A stretch of 64,000 nucleotides of DNA. It comes from an uncultured Bacilli bacterium (GTDB lineage Bacteria; Bacillota_I; Bacilli_A; RF39; UBA660). Location: positions 11,574 through 75,573 of the forward strand of contig CAKOXL010000002.1 in assembly GCA_934130105.1 (NCBI GenBank). The letters are read 5' to 3'. Shown here in pieces: positions 7,872 to 18,306 of the stretch (the first letter of the stretch is position 1; each line of letters starts with the position of its first letter). The notes beneath the pieces are model-generated. The model saw only the letters and a list, made by a program, of their open reading frames with translations. It was not told the origin of the DNA and made no database searches. The position numbers and the translations under genes are program-made.

Positions 7872-10244
7872 CTAATCATCAAAGAAATCATCAAAGAATT
7901 GATCATCACTAATATTATTATCAGCTTTTTTTACATCATTATCTAATTTATTAGTGTGAATTATAGGCTTTTCTTCTACTGAAGTATCATTATTATTACT
8001 AATAAAATCAGTTTTTGGTTTATCTTCTTTAATAGTAGAATTTGAATTTGATTTAATTAAATCATCAATAGTTAGCCTTTTTTCCTCTTTAACGCCTTCA
8101 TCTATTTTTATAACATTTTTACTATCATCATTGATAACAGGTTTACTATCTTCTTTATTTAAAGTACTAGCAGATATTTTTTCTTCTTCTACACTATTAC
8201 CAAAAACATCAAGTGTTTTAGTATCACCTAACTTATTATCATCATTTTTCTTTTCTTCAGCTTCGATTTCTGCAATCTTAGCATCGATTTTCTTGATTAA
8301 ATCATCAACATTTAAACCCATACCAGGATTATTAGTAGGTGCTTTAGGACGATTATTAGGAGTAGCAAACATACCATTACCATTATCTGGCATTTTATTA
8401 AATCCAGGTGGCATCATACCTTGATTTACCCCCATCATGCCTTGATTTACTCCCATCATTCCAGGTATACCAGCACCACCATTAATACCTGGGTTATTAG
8501 CTGCTGGATTATTCATCATTTCCATTAACTTTTCTTTTTTCTTAGCTTTAACATACTCTCTAAGATCAAAAGTATGTACTTCTTCCTTATCACGATGTGG
8601 ATATGAAGCTTTAGCATATTTCTTACCAAATTCCATTTGATAATATGGAACGAATTTAGTTTTAAATGGATTTTTACGCATACGCATGATAATAACTTCA
8701 AATTGTTTCATACGTTGTAAATCACTTATTGTAACTAGTGGTGTTGATGCTGTTTTATCATCTTTCTTAGACTTAACCTCACCACACATCTTAGATATTT
8801 CCTCTAATGCTTTTAATTCGGTAGTAATCAAATAAATTATATTTCCACAGTTACCTTTAATTGTTTCAGCATTTTCTTTACCATAAACTTGGTCAAGCTG
8901 AGCAAAGTTCTGAATAATCATCGTAAAACGAATTTGTCTACTACGTGCTGCTGTAATCATAGTAGTAATATCTTTAAGTGGTGGCATATTAGCAAACTCA
9001 TCTAGTAAGAAATTAGTTCTAACCGGTAATTTTCCACCATGTTTTTGAGCAGTAGCAATTAGTGTTTCATAACATTGCTTAAGTAAAATAGTAACAAGAG
9101 AATGGTAAGTCTTTTTTTCATCTTGAATAACGATATATAAAACAGTTGGTCTCTCACCAATTGATGATAACTCAAAATCACTATGACTTAACATTTCAGA
9201 TAGATTTTCACGTGTTGCGAATAATTTAATCTTTTGTTTAAATACAGATATAATAGAACCTTTAGTTTCACTAGGAGCCATAATAGTACCACTAGCGTTA
9301 GTATAAGCTGCTCCACCTGGATCCATCATATTGAAATATTCTTTCATATAAGTAGATCCACCAAATTTTTCTTCACCAACAGTTGTCATTAAACTAATAC
9401 TATTAAGATTTACCTGATCTTCGGTTGCATCATCAAATAAAGCAAGTGAAAGTCCTGAAAAATAATCGGCTGATGTTTTCTCCCAGAATGGATCAGCATT
9501 TCCGGATTTCTCTTCATAAAGAATATTAGCAGCAAGGTCATCAAGTAACTCAATTGCTTTATCTTGATTACCACTTTTATACATACGATATGGAAGTGAT
9601 AATGGATTCCAAGCATTACCATCTTGTGGATCACGGAAGTTTAATATTAAAACATTATAACCTTTTTCGCGTAACATATTAGAAGTTTGTTCATAAATTT
9701 CACCTTTAGGGTCAGTGATAATCATTGATTCTTTATGTTTAGCCAAAACCTCAACAGTTGGAAAAATTACCGTCTGTGTTTTACCACTTCCGGTAGCACC
9801 AATTACTAATGAATGATATTCGCCATTATCAACCCAAACTTCATCTTTCTTTATAATAAGTGGAATTCCAGCTACTTGAGAATCAACATCTCCCGGTCTA
9901 ATCATAGCTATTCCCTTATCTTCTTTTATTTCCTTTTCTTTTGCCCATCTACTATATCCTTTATTAGATTTTTCACCAATAGAAATACCTATACCACTTT
10001 CTCTTTCAAAGAAATATGAAGATACTGATGCAAAAATACACCCTAAAAATATAAAATATAATACTAGTGTAACAGCAAGTCTACTAGAATCAAAAGCAGG
10101 AAAAGGATTAATACCATAAAATCTTCCATTAATAGCAAGTTCAGGAAAATTTAAAACACCTAAACAAACTATATATAATAGAAATATAGCAAACAATAGA
10201 AAAATTAATACATCTTGTGCATCTGCTTTAAATTTTAATTTCAT
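7872..10244 (-). CDS. VirD4/TraG-type type IV coupling ATPase
   Basis: Coupling proteins are hexameric ATPases that recruit substrates to a T4SS channel. Two N-terminal membrane helices (about residues 10-33 and 55-77) are followed by a large ATPase domain with Walker A GATGSGKT (about 148-155), Walker B FLLDEFANMPPL, and the TraG/VirD4 block ITAARSRQIRFTMIIQNFAQL. The last 200 residues are low complexity, with a GMMGVNQ duplication and Lys/Asp-rich stretches. ATG 10244 is chosen because GGGGAGTGGAG upstream is its ribosome site. 790 residues. Last gene of the T4SS series. No relaxase is encoded nearby, so the cargo may be protein (inference). Confidence 0.9.
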   Translation of the reverse strand: MKLKFKADAQDVLIFLLFAIFLLYIVCLGVLNFPELAINGRFYGINPFPAFDSSRLAVTLVLYFIFLGCIFASVSSYFFERESGIGISIGEKSNKGYSRWAKEKEIKEDKGIAMIRPGDVDSQVAGIPLIIKKDEVWVDNGEYHSLVIGATGSGKTQTVIFPTVEVLAKHKESMIITDPKGEIYEQTSNMLREKGYNVLILNFRDPQDGNAWNPLSLPYRMYKSGNQDKAIELLDDLAANILYEEKSGNADPFWEKTSADYFSGLSLALFDDATEDQVNLNSISLMTTVGEEKFGGSTYMKEYFNMMDPGGAAYTNASGTIMAPSETKGSIISVFKQKIKLFATRENLSEMLSHSDFELSSIGERPTVLYIVIQDEKKTYHSLVTILLKQCYETLIATAQKHGGKLPVRTNFLLDEFANMPPLKDITTMITAARSRQIRFTMIIQNFAQLDQVYGKENAETIKGNCGNIIYLITTELKALEEISKMCGEVKSKKDDKTASTPLVTISDLQRMKQFEVIIMRMRKNPFKTKFVPYYQMEFGKKYAKASYPHRDKEEVHTFDLREYVKAKKKEKLMEMMNNPAANNPGINGGAGIPGMMGVNQGMMGVNQGMMPPGFNKMPDNGNGMFATPNNRPKAPTNNPGMGLNVDDLIKKIDAKIAEIEAEEKKNDDNKLGDTKTLDVFGNSVEEEKISASTLNKEDSKPVINDDSKNVIKIDEGVKEEKRLTIDDLIKSNSNSTIKEDKPKTDFISNNNDTSVEEKPIIHTNKLDNDVKKADNNISDDQFFDDFFDD

Positions 10245-10260
10245 AACTCCACTCCCCAAC

Positions 10261-10998
10261 TTAAATTTGATTAGAATTTATTCTTTTATTTTTAAAATAT
10301 GAATAAGTAATAGTACTAACAATTAGTATTATACCAACAAAAACTATAAAGTAAATTACTTTTTTAACAAATTCATTCTCATAATTAAATACAAACTCAT
10401 CTTTTTTAATAGTAATTGATATAGCTGCATCATCTTTATTTTCTCTAGACAAGTTCCATGTATAATGATACCCCTTAGAAAAACTTGCATTATTATTTAC
10501 TACTTTATGATTAGTTTTTAAATTAACAGTAATTGTATCTAATAAGGGATATTCATCAAAACACTTATTAGTAGTTGAAGTAGATATAATTATATTATCA
10601 TCTTCTTCAATAATATTAAAATACTGATAACATTTTTTCACTATTGATGAATCATTAAAATTATCAAGTGTAAATTTATTATATTCTAACATTAAACCAA
10701 GTTTATCACTAGTATCTATCAAGGTATTTTTATAGTATTCAACATTATCTAATTTAATAGTATCATCTTCATCTACAACCGTAGAAGAAAAAGCGGGATA
10801 AGGGTATTTATAAGATGCGAGTAATAATTCACGGTAACTAAAGCCATATTTTACCTCATTATCCCAAGTATATGAACTAGTACTTACAAATTCCATTTTT
10901 TCTTTTACTTGATTATTATATATTTCTATATCATAACTACTACTACAACCAGTTACCATAAGTAAGAAAAATAGTAAAAATAATATTTTCTTTTTCAT
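10261..10998 (-). CDS. T4SS-associated lipoprotein with C-terminal membrane anchor
   Basis: 245 residues. The N terminus MKKKILFLLFFLLMVTGC is a lipoprotein signal with lipobox VTGC. The middle (about 20-210) is an extracytoplasmic domain with one Cys pair (KKCYQYF and NKCFDEY). Residues about 213-235 (VIYFIVFVGIILIVSTITY) form a second membrane helix with a basic tail, so both ends would be in the membrane. No family recognised. It lies 8 bases after the wall hydrolase gene and 16 before the coupling protein, and is therefore likely a part of the secretion envelope. Confidence 0.75.
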   Translation of the reverse strand: MKKKILFLLFFLLMVTGCSSSYDIEIYNNQVKEKMEFVSTSSYTWDNEVKYGFSYRELLLASYKYPYPAFSSTVVDEDDTIKLDNVEYYKNTLIDTSDKLGLMLEYNKFTLDNFNDSSIVKKCYQYFNIIEEDDNIIISTSTTNKCFDEYPLLDTITVNLKTNHKVVNNNASFSKGYHYTWNLSRENKDDAAISITIKKDEFVFNYENEFVKKVIYFIVFVGIILIVSTITYSYFKNKRINSNQI

Positions 10999-11006
10999 AA
11001 TTCCTC

Positions 11007-13616
11007 CTATTGTGGATAATCCGAAACAGTCATTGTATTAGCATAGAAATCAGTCATATCAACTAAGTAATAAGGACCTGTACTAGTAAATGGTATAGTA
11101 ACAACTCTAACTCCATTTTTTCCACTACTAGCTTCAGCTACTATGTATCCATCACTACTAGTACCTATTATCATACGAATATGACCACTAGTTCCATTAT
11201 TATTAGGAGGAGCATTATATATTAAATCACCAGGTTGCGCTGTATTATCAGTAGTACCACTAAACCACTCTCTTTTATCGCCAGCTTCTCCCCATCCTTT
11301 GGCATTTTTAGATAAATATTGATATCCTCCATTATGAATAGCCCACGAGATAAATCCTGAACAATCAAGACCATTTATAGGGTAACTAGTATCTCCTGTA
11401 TTAGTACCCCAACCTAGATCAATTCCATAACCAGTATATTTACCAGAAGGTGTTAACTCATAAGGCAAAATATAACCAGTTTGAGAATAAAATCCTGATG
11501 TTAAAGCAGTAGCAGCACTAACAACACCACTTCTAGTACCAAGTCCTGCTTTTTTAACTTGACTATAAATATAATCATTGAAAGCACTAATTGTAGTACC
11601 TGATGCTTCTATATAATCCTGAACTGGGCCTTGAATAATAATGGCACCATCAGTAGAAGTAGCTGATGATATAAGTTCAATTTCAACACCATCTGAATAG
11701 AAGAATTTTAATATTTCCTGATAATTATACCCCTCATCAGCAAGCTGGTAAGAATATAACTGACTCATACCCATACCATGACCATGCCCTGATATAACTA
11801 ATTCAGTTAGTTTTTTATCAGTTAAAACAATGGTATGCTCTTCTCCATTAGGATCTTTTCTATAAGTTGCTTGATAAGTACCATCACTATTAAGCTGTGA
11901 TGAACAACGACTATCAGCATAGCAGAACGAATCATAGTGTGATGAAAAAGGTACACCATTATAAGTTAATATCTCGCCTCTAGTTGAATTAGCAGCTTCA
12001 CGAGCATTATCACTTATATCTCTACTAAATGTTTGCTGATTAGTACTATTAGTTATAGCTTTTTTACAGTAATCGGTTGCAATTAAGGCATAAGTACGTG
12101 CTGCAACTGCTTGAGCTTTTAATGCTTCCATATTCATACTAGTATAAGCTTCATGTTGAACAACACCAGCAACATACTCTTCAAAATCAAATGTACCCTC
12201 ACCTTCTACTGTGATTCCACCAGGACACAAACTAGAAGGTCCAGAATATGAAACACTACAAGTTTGACTAGGACCAAATTCGCCATATAATGAATAAATA
12301 TCATCAGCTATTGAAATAATTTGTTCTTTTCTTTTAACTGGATCATCTGATAATTCATCAGAATAATAATCTTCAATAAAACTATTAACGATATTCCAGT
12401 AATAAACACTATCCTTATAAGAATCAGCTGTACCAATACTTAATTCAGCGTCATTTTTAGGAAGTGCTGCATTAGCATAATTATCAGTACAAGTACCATC
12501 ACTAGAAAATTGAGGATAATATAAGTAATATGCATAATTAGTTTCTTCATTTACTCTTTTAGTAAACCAATTTCCATTTTTATCATTACTTGCAATTAAT
12601 TCAAAACTTGAACTATCTTTAGCATCACCATTAAATAAATTTAAATTACTACTATCTACTGGTACTTTTTCTAGTGAGCTTTTGCAGTAGCTTCCAGTAT
12701 TATTATGGTGTGTATCATCAAGACTATATTGATTATTAATGATTTGCATCTTAGCTAGAAGACGAACATTTTTTTTCATTTTCTTATAATTATAGGATTC
12801 AGCCTTACCTTCACCGTTTTCAATTTCTTCAGCATCATCAACAACCTCTTGGTCTTCATCTAGCATATCATCAAAACTTCTGTTAATAGTAAGAGTAGCT
12901 GTAATTAAATTAACATCAATACAAACATTATATTTCTTATTCATATCAATTTGAACATCTTTAAGTTCTTGATAAAATTCTTCTTCTAACTCTTGTTGAT
13001 CTTTACTAAAGAAGTCAACTGCTTTATCCCAAACACCTTTTATAAAATTAACGGCAGCTTCAATCGGAGCAAAGAATAACGCATAAATAATAGCTATTAT
13101 TATAAATATTCCAACAAATACTAAAGCACCACAACCAGCACCAACAAGTAAAGTAGGATTTACCTTTTTAAATAAACTAAGTGCCTCTTCAGCCTGATCT
13201 GAACTATCTGTATTATCTTTATCTTTACTTTTTGAATCTGAACTACTATCACTATTGTTATCACTATCTTCTATTTTTTTATTCATACTAACTAAAGGTG
13301 GATTTTCTGCTAAATTTTTATTTAGAAGATCATTATTTAAACTATTAGGATTTGCACCTAAAACATCAACTGCTTTATCAGCAACATCCAAAGCACCACT
13401 ATCATCTAACTTCTCTGCTGCCTTATTAACTACCGGAACCTTATTAATAACCTTACCAAGTGTATTTTCAAGTTCCTGACCTGCTTTAGTATTACTAGCT
13501 AAATTATAAATTTGATTACCTGCTGTACCTCCAAAATAAGTAGCAGCAGCTTTACCAGCTACGTGAGCTGTCTTTTTTGAAGCTTGTTCTTGATTATTAT
13601 TATTACTATCATTCAT
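11007..13616 (-). CDS. T4SS wall hydrolase: SpoIID-like + NlpC/P60 domains
   Basis: 869 residues. A cytoplasmic low-complexity N terminus leads to a membrane helix (about 156-184). A linker and an outer region of unknown fold (190-460) follow, then a SpoIID/LytB domain (about 475-647) and an NlpC/P60 domain (about 690-865). In the SpoIID part, VVQHEAY and EALKAQAVAARTYA hold the expected catalytic Glu489, and GHGHGMGMSQ is the second signature. In NlpC/P60, LDCSGF gives Cys752 and SGHIRMIIG gives His812. SpoIID cuts denuded glycan strands and NlpC/P60 cuts stem peptides, so one protein could open the wall for the channel, as VirB1/CwlT do elsewhere. ATG 13616 follows AGAGGTGAG. Confidence 0.9.
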   Translation of the reverse strand: MNDSNNNNQEQASKKTAHVAGKAAATYFGGTAGNQIYNLASNTKAGQELENTLGKVINKVPVVNKAAEKLDDSGALDVADKAVDVLGANPNSLNNDLLNKNLAENPPLVSMNKKIEDSDNNSDSSSDSKSKDKDNTDSSDQAEEALSLFKKVNPTLLVGAGCGALVFVGIFIIIAIIYALFFAPIEAAVNFIKGVWDKAVDFFSKDQQELEEEFYQELKDVQIDMNKKYNVCIDVNLITATLTINRSFDDMLDEDQEVVDDAEEIENGEGKAESYNYKKMKKNVRLLAKMQIINNQYSLDDTHHNNTGSYCKSSLEKVPVDSSNLNLFNGDAKDSSSFELIASNDKNGNWFTKRVNEETNYAYYLYYPQFSSDGTCTDNYANAALPKNDAELSIGTADSYKDSVYYWNIVNSFIEDYYSDELSDDPVKRKEQIISIADDIYSLYGEFGPSQTCSVSYSGPSSLCPGGITVEGEGTFDFEEYVAGVVQHEAYTSMNMEALKAQAVAARTYALIATDYCKKAITNSTNQQTFSRDISDNAREAANSTRGEILTYNGVPFSSHYDSFCYADSRCSSQLNSDGTYQATYRKDPNGEEHTIVLTDKKLTELVISGHGHGMGMSQLYSYQLADEGYNYQEILKFFYSDGVEIELISSATSTDGAIIIQGPVQDYIEASGTTISAFNDYIYSQVKKAGLGTRSGVVSAATALTSGFYSQTGYILPYELTPSGKYTGYGIDLGWGTNTGDTSYPINGLDCSGFISWAIHNGGYQYLSKNAKGWGEAGDKREWFSGTTDNTAQPGDLIYNAPPNNNGTSGHIRMIIGTSSDGYIVAEASSGKNGVRVVTIPFTSTGPYYLVDMTDFYANTMTVSDYPQ

Positions 13617-13641
13617 ACAGCTCACCTCTTTTTACTGCAAA

Positions 13642-15429
13642 TTATAATCCTCCACCAGAACCGAATGATTCTAACTCTTCTGGTGTAACAATAACATTAA
13701 TTCTCATACGACGATTTCCACAAACAAACAGTGCTTCTCCTTGAGAATAACGTTTTATACTTTCTTTTTCATTTTCATTTAAATCAATTAAACGGGCAAG
13801 ATCATCAGTTGCTTGTTTTTTAAGTCCCATTACTAAGTAATATGATGCATTATCAAATATAGCTTTTCCATGAATAATAACTTCTGGTGCGGCAAAATCG
13901 CTAGGCTGTTGAGTAATGATAATTGAACCCGTATTATATTTACGAGCACGTCGCTGAACTTGTGCTAAAAATTCTGCTCCCAGTGCATTGCTACCAGATA
14001 ATAAAACATGTGCTTCATCTACCATCAAACAAGTATTAACATTTTTATCTAAGCATAATCCCCATGCATACTTTAAAATATTAAAAAATAGTGCGTTACG
14101 AATATTATCAGCTGAATTCATTAATTCTTTAATATTAAAAACAATAAAATCAGTATTAGGATTAACAGTTGTATGGCCATCAAAATAATATCTAAGTTCT
14201 TGGGTTAATGGCCTTATTTTAAGCTCTAATTTTTCCATTATCATTCTTTCTTGAGTTTGTTCTGTCATTGACATTAAACGTCCACGAATAGTCTGATAAA
14301 CATCTGAAAATGTTGGATAATCATTAGCTGTGTAATTATAAAAATTAGATGTAAAATCAATTCCAAATCTACGATATGTATCCTGTACTATTTCACTAAA
14401 CATAGTAAGTACATCTTCTTCAATAGAAGGATCATAATATCTCATAAAACCTTTTAAGAACTGCAAAGTACGAGTTAAAACTGTATAGCCAAGTCCTTCT
14501 TTAATTTCATCTTCATCGGCATCAATTACGATTTGAAGTGGATTAATCATACCATATTCTCCACCTTTACCAAGATCTATTGATTCACCACCAAAGTTAT
14601 TTGCCATTTCATAAAGTTCGTTTTCAGGGTCAATGGCAACAATCTGATAACCATTTCTAATATGACTTCTAAGCATCAATTTAGCTGCAGTTGATTTACC
14701 ACTACCTGATGTACCTAAAATAATCAAGTTAGCATTATTACGATTGTTTTCTTTCTTTATTTGATATAAGAACTGGTTAAATAAGATAACACCACCAGAA
14801 AAATCAACTCCAAGTAATGTTGATAAACCTGGATCTTTGATACTATCAAAGATAAATGGATACATAGCTGCTATTGTAGGTGATGGAATTGGTGTACCAA
14901 TACGATTTTCAACATCTTGTTTTGGAAAAATAGGAACAATTGATTTTAATATTTTTTCTTGTTCAAAACGAAGTGATATACCACGCATTTCCATGGCATC
15001 CAAATAGTTTTTAACATTTATTTTCTTAAGTTCCAAGTCTTCCTTTGTATCAGCAGTAATCATAATATGCATTTGATAATCAAAGATTTTAGCCTGACTA
15101 CCAGCAAGCATCGTAACAAAAGATTCAAGTGATTCATAATCCAATCTAATTCGCTCACGAATAGTATTATCTCTCTCATCCTGATACCTAGTTTTTAAAT
15201 CAGCTATTTGTTTATTTATCATTTTTGACATAGTAGAAAAAGGTACTGGAATATGTTTAGCAACAACTTTAATACCAGACATACTAGTTAATGATGATAA
15301 ATAGCCAGGATATATATATTTTGGATATGAAACAATTGTTAATATTGTTGCATACTTACCACTAACAATAAAATCACCAGCATTAAACTGTAACCCCTTA
15401 GGAGCAATTTCAGATTTAAATATACTCAT
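13642..15429 (-). CDS. virB4: VirB4/TrsE-type secretion ATPase
   Basis: 595 residues. VirB4 ATPases power T4SS assembly and transport. The N-terminal domain (1-200) is the TraC/VirB4 type. The ATPase domain has Walker A GTSGSGKS (239-246) and Walker B CLMVDEAHVLLSG (about 468-480), followed by QVQRRARKYNTGSIIITQQPSDF, the usual VirB4 block. No membrane helix is evident. It overlaps the TrsD-like gene by 4 bases, so the two are translationally coupled. Shorter than Gram-negative VirB4 (about 790 residues), because the preceding TrsD-like gene appears to carry what would be additional N-terminal material. Confidence 0.92.
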   Translation of the reverse strand: MSIFKSEIAPKGLQFNAGDFIVSGKYATILTIVSYPKYIYPGYLSSLTSMSGIKVVAKHIPVPFSTMSKMINKQIADLKTRYQDERDNTIRERIRLDYESLESFVTMLAGSQAKIFDYQMHIMITADTKEDLELKKINVKNYLDAMEMRGISLRFEQEKILKSIVPIFPKQDVENRIGTPIPSPTIAAMYPFIFDSIKDPGLSTLLGVDFSGGVILFNQFLYQIKKENNRNNANLIILGTSGSGKSTAAKLMLRSHIRNGYQIVAIDPENELYEMANNFGGESIDLGKGGEYGMINPLQIVIDADEDEIKEGLGYTVLTRTLQFLKGFMRYYDPSIEEDVLTMFSEIVQDTYRRFGIDFTSNFYNYTANDYPTFSDVYQTIRGRLMSMTEQTQERMIMEKLELKIRPLTQELRYYFDGHTTVNPNTDFIVFNIKELMNSADNIRNALFFNILKYAWGLCLDKNVNTCLMVDEAHVLLSGSNALGAEFLAQVQRRARKYNTGSIIITQQPSDFAAPEVIIHGKAIFDNASYYLVMGLKKQATDDLARLIDLNENEKESIKRYSQGEALFVCGNRRMRINVIVTPEELESFGSGGGL

Positions 15430-15971
15430 TGTGGCATCACCATCCCAAACGTTGTACTAGTTCCACCATTTAAGAAATTATCTAAAATAATTCTTAAATC
15501 TTCATTACTAGTCTGGCTTGCTATTAAACCAGCCGTTGAAAGTCCACTAATCATAGAACGAACTCTCTTTTGAAGTAACTCTACATTCTTCTCTTTAAAA
15601 AGAAGATAATATTCTGTATCAACTACATTATTACTTTTAAAGTAATTACCTTTTTGAATATCTTGACTAATTAATTTACGAATTTGTTGGTTTTGTTGAT
15701 TTTGATATTGTAACTGAAGCTGTGATAAATATATTGAAATATCAACAGGTTTATCAGCAACAACCAACCAAAATTCATAGTCAATTGTATTATAAAAGTT
15801 TTTAAGAGCAATAAGCACACTATTCTGAGAATCCTCATCAAGAATAAAAATGTTACGTGGCGTTATTTTAACACCAGACACTTTATCTTGATTAGGTAAA
15901 ATAATCATACCATTAGTAATTGACTGAATATTAATCCAGTCTTCAGTCCATTTACTTTGAGCTTCCTTCAT
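15426..15971 (-). CDS. TrsD/TraC-N-like T4SS accessory protein
   Basis: 181 residues, soluble, no catalytic motif. It resembles the small protein encoded between PrgI and VirB4 in Gram-positive conjugation systems (TrsD in staphylococcal plasmids), related to the N-terminal part of TraC/VirB4. Features: an alternating beta/alpha start, a Gln-rich helix (LQLQYQNQQNQQIRKL), and a KRVRSMISGLSTAGL block seen in that family. It overlaps PrgI at one end and VirB4 at the other, so the three are made in fixed ratio. The family call is by context and general similarity. Confidence 0.65.
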   Translation of the reverse strand: MKEAQSKWTEDWINIQSITNGMIILPNQDKVSGVKITPRNIFILDEDSQNSVLIALKNFYNTIDYEFWLVVADKPVDISIYLSQLQLQYQNQQNQQIRKLISQDIQKGNYFKSNNVVDTEYYLLFKEKNVELLQKRVRSMISGLSTAGLIASQTSNEDLRIILDNFLNGGTSTTFGMVMPQ

Positions 15972-16269
15972 CAAAGAAACACCAACCCTTCCATATATAA
16001 CGATTCCTTTGTGTTAAATATTTATATATTTCAATTATTAATTGCCTAACGTTATGGTAATAGGCAACTGGTAATACGAGAAGACCAGTAATAATACCAG
16101 GAGATATCGCAAGTATTGCTACCCAAAGTATATCCATAGGTAAAAACATAACAAGTAGTAATGTTGTTAACAAACCACTACCAAATATAATTAAATCTAT
16201 TGGCATAAATAATCCCAGTATTAACTGTCCTCTTTTCGTATTTGCCGGAATCAAATAATTTCCATTCAC
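15952..16269 (-). CDS. PrgI/VirB3-like T4SS inner-membrane protein
   Basis: 105 residues. Two adjacent membrane helices (about 25-47 and 49-70) follow a short N terminus with ANTKRGQLILGL. The C-terminal cytoplasmic part has the PrgI hallmark YKYLTQRNRYIWKG. PrgI (VirB3-like) pairs with VirB4 at the membrane and nearly always precedes it in Firmicutes T4SS, as here. It overlaps the next gene by 20 bases. Confidence 0.88.
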   Translation of the reverse strand: MNGNYLIPANTKRGQLILGLFMPIDLIIFGSGLLTTLLLVMFLPMDILWVAILAISPGIITGLLVLPVAYYHNVRQLIIEIYKYLTQRNRYIWKGWCFFDEGSSK

Positions 16270-16289
16270 TATCTATCACACTTTCCTTT

Positions 16290-18302
16290 CTATTTTTTTG
16301 TAGCTTCTGCATTGGCTTTTGCTGCTTTATAACCAGGATCAGTAACAACACCTGTAACGTGTTTGTTAGTTTCACCAAGTGCTTGCTTGATACCAATAGT
16401 ATCACCTTTAGAAGCATCAGCGCCTTTAATACCATAAGTAGAAAAATCAACTTTAAGATTAACATCTTTAGCCGCATCAGAGGCAAGTCTATAATCATTA
16501 TACTCTGTACCAAAATCATTAAATACGTCATTATTTGTAGGATCTTGTTCATGTCTCTGAACAGCTGCTACTAAACGTTTACCATGTGCCTGTGTTTGCA
16601 TATCTTTAATTTTATCTAAAGATAATTGAGCATCTTGCCAAGTGGCAACAGTTTTATACTTTGGACGACTAACATATGAATGTGAATCACTATCCCATAC
16701 ATTTTCAGTACCATCTTGCACTTGTTTTGACCAACCATGATCAATAAACCATTGTAAACTTTGAGTATTACCTGCTTTAGCACCTTCAGTATGTGACATG
16801 AATTCTAGATAATTAATTCCCTTATGCTGAGCATCTAAATCAATTTTTAAATCAGTTTTTTCAAGTGCTTTTTTCTCTAAAGTGTTCTTATATGCCAAAA
16901 TAGCCTTATTAGCTGATTCGTAACCAGTCTTTTCTTTAGTCATTCTATCATAATCACTTTCACCAGAAAATAAAGTCTGTGCCCTAGTGCTTAATCTACC
17001 ACCAAATGTAGAACCAGAACTAATCCTAGATAAAGCTGTTGCATTATTTTTAGCTTGCGCATCAATTCCAGTTAATAAAGTAGGCTTATCAGTAGATAAT
17101 AAAGCGTTACCGCCAGCACCAATAGCGCCTAAACCACTAAATAATGATTTACCAAAATTTGTAAAGGCTCTTATTGGAGAAAGACCATTTTTTCTATTTT
17201 CTCTATCATACTCATTTCTAGCACGAAGCATAGAGCGTGTAGCACCAATTCCACCAACGGCAGTAGCACCCATTCCTAACATTCTAACAAAGTTACCTTT
17301 ATCTTTAATACCAAGTGCATCAAAAATAAATTTAGGAGCGCTTTTACCAAAAAAGAATAAGCCAACCATTAAGAAAGACAATAACATCGTACCATCCCAA
17401 ACTGCCAATGCACCACCACTCGTACTAGAAAAGAATCCTCTCCAAGCATCTTTAGTTACCATAAAATCTACTATATAAACAATAAAGTATAATATTCCAA
17501 GATTAATGAATAATTCTCCCCACGTCATCATAAATGTTTTGATCCAATGAGAAAAGGCACCATCCTTACTTGATTTAGGATCAATATAACTAATAACTGG
17601 AATAGGTGCCATCATTCTAAGAATTATCAATTTAATAGCACGAATAGCTACTTGTATAGCCATTGAAAATAAACAATAACACATTGCAACACCAACTATC
17701 GTCGATATAACAGGCAAATAATCATAGCGATATGTTTTACTTTCACTACTACTGCAAATATCATTAATACTAGCTGTTAGCTCCTCTAAATCCTCAATTT
17801 CTCCACCTTCACAATCTTTATGTTTGTGAACAAATGCCTGCACCATAGTAACAGCCATATTCTTAGATACAGTAGAAACATCATCACTCTTCATTGGATT
17901 AGCTGTTCCAACAATGATTCTAGGAATAACTGGAAGTAATTTATTTTGAAATTCTGTCATAAAGCTAAAGAAGGTTGGTAGCATAATAAGCATTAAAAGT
18001 ACTGTTATTATTCTTGTAACAACCTTTGACACTCCTTGTTCCTTATCATTTATTTTATCTGGATTAACTAAATATGTGATAAGAGAAATAGTAATTTTAA
18101 ATAACATAAATATTCCCAAAATAACATATACTCTTTTTTCAATACTCTCATAAAAGCCAGTTAGTTCAAAATTAGCAAGTTGAAAAATTATTCTTAAAAT
18201 TATAGATGCAACAGAATAAACACAATAATCAAAAAAGGCAAAAACTATCCTTAAAAGGCCCAAAAATACATTCTTTGTGGTCATAATTAAAATTAAATTC
18301 AT
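16290..18302 (-). CDS. VirB6/TrbL-like polytopic T4SS channel protein
   Basis: 670 residues. The N-terminal half has about six to seven membrane helices (for example 10-45, 55-75, 93-112, 200-235, 263-285, 305-322). One holds IRAIKLIILRMMAPIPVISYIDPKS, the cytoplasmic-face motif typical of TrbL/VirB6-type proteins of Gram-positive conjugation systems. The C-terminal 330 residues are hydrophilic and mostly helical without a recognised domain. It lies between the hairpin proteins and PrgI, the usual position. ATG 18302 follows GGGGAG at 7 bases. Confidence 0.85.
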   Translation of the reverse strand: MNLILIMTTKNVFLGLLRIVFAFFDYCVYSVASIILRIIFQLANFELTGFYESIEKRVYVILGIFMLFKITISLITYLVNPDKINDKEQGVSKVVTRIITVLLMLIMLPTFFSFMTEFQNKLLPVIPRIIVGTANPMKSDDVSTVSKNMAVTMVQAFVHKHKDCEGGEIEDLEELTASINDICSSSESKTYRYDYLPVISTIVGVAMCYCLFSMAIQVAIRAIKLIILRMMAPIPVISYIDPKSSKDGAFSHWIKTFMMTWGELFINLGILYFIVYIVDFMVTKDAWRGFFSSTSGGALAVWDGTMLLSFLMVGLFFFGKSAPKFIFDALGIKDKGNFVRMLGMGATAVGGIGATRSMLRARNEYDRENRKNGLSPIRAFTNFGKSLFSGLGAIGAGGNALLSTDKPTLLTGIDAQAKNNATALSRISSGSTFGGRLSTRAQTLFSGESDYDRMTKEKTGYESANKAILAYKNTLEKKALEKTDLKIDLDAQHKGINYLEFMSHTEGAKAGNTQSLQWFIDHGWSKQVQDGTENVWDSDSHSYVSRPKYKTVATWQDAQLSLDKIKDMQTQAHGKRLVAAVQRHEQDPTNNDVFNDFGTEYNDYRLASDAAKDVNLKVDFSTYGIKGADASKGDTIGIKQALGETNKHVTGVVTDPGYKAAKANAEATKK

Positions 18303-18306
18303 ACCA

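Noticed and set aside
11007..13616. Sporulation gene spoIID
   Set aside because: Only the domain is shared. The extra NlpC/P60 domain, N-terminal region and T4SS neighbours show a secretion hydrolase.
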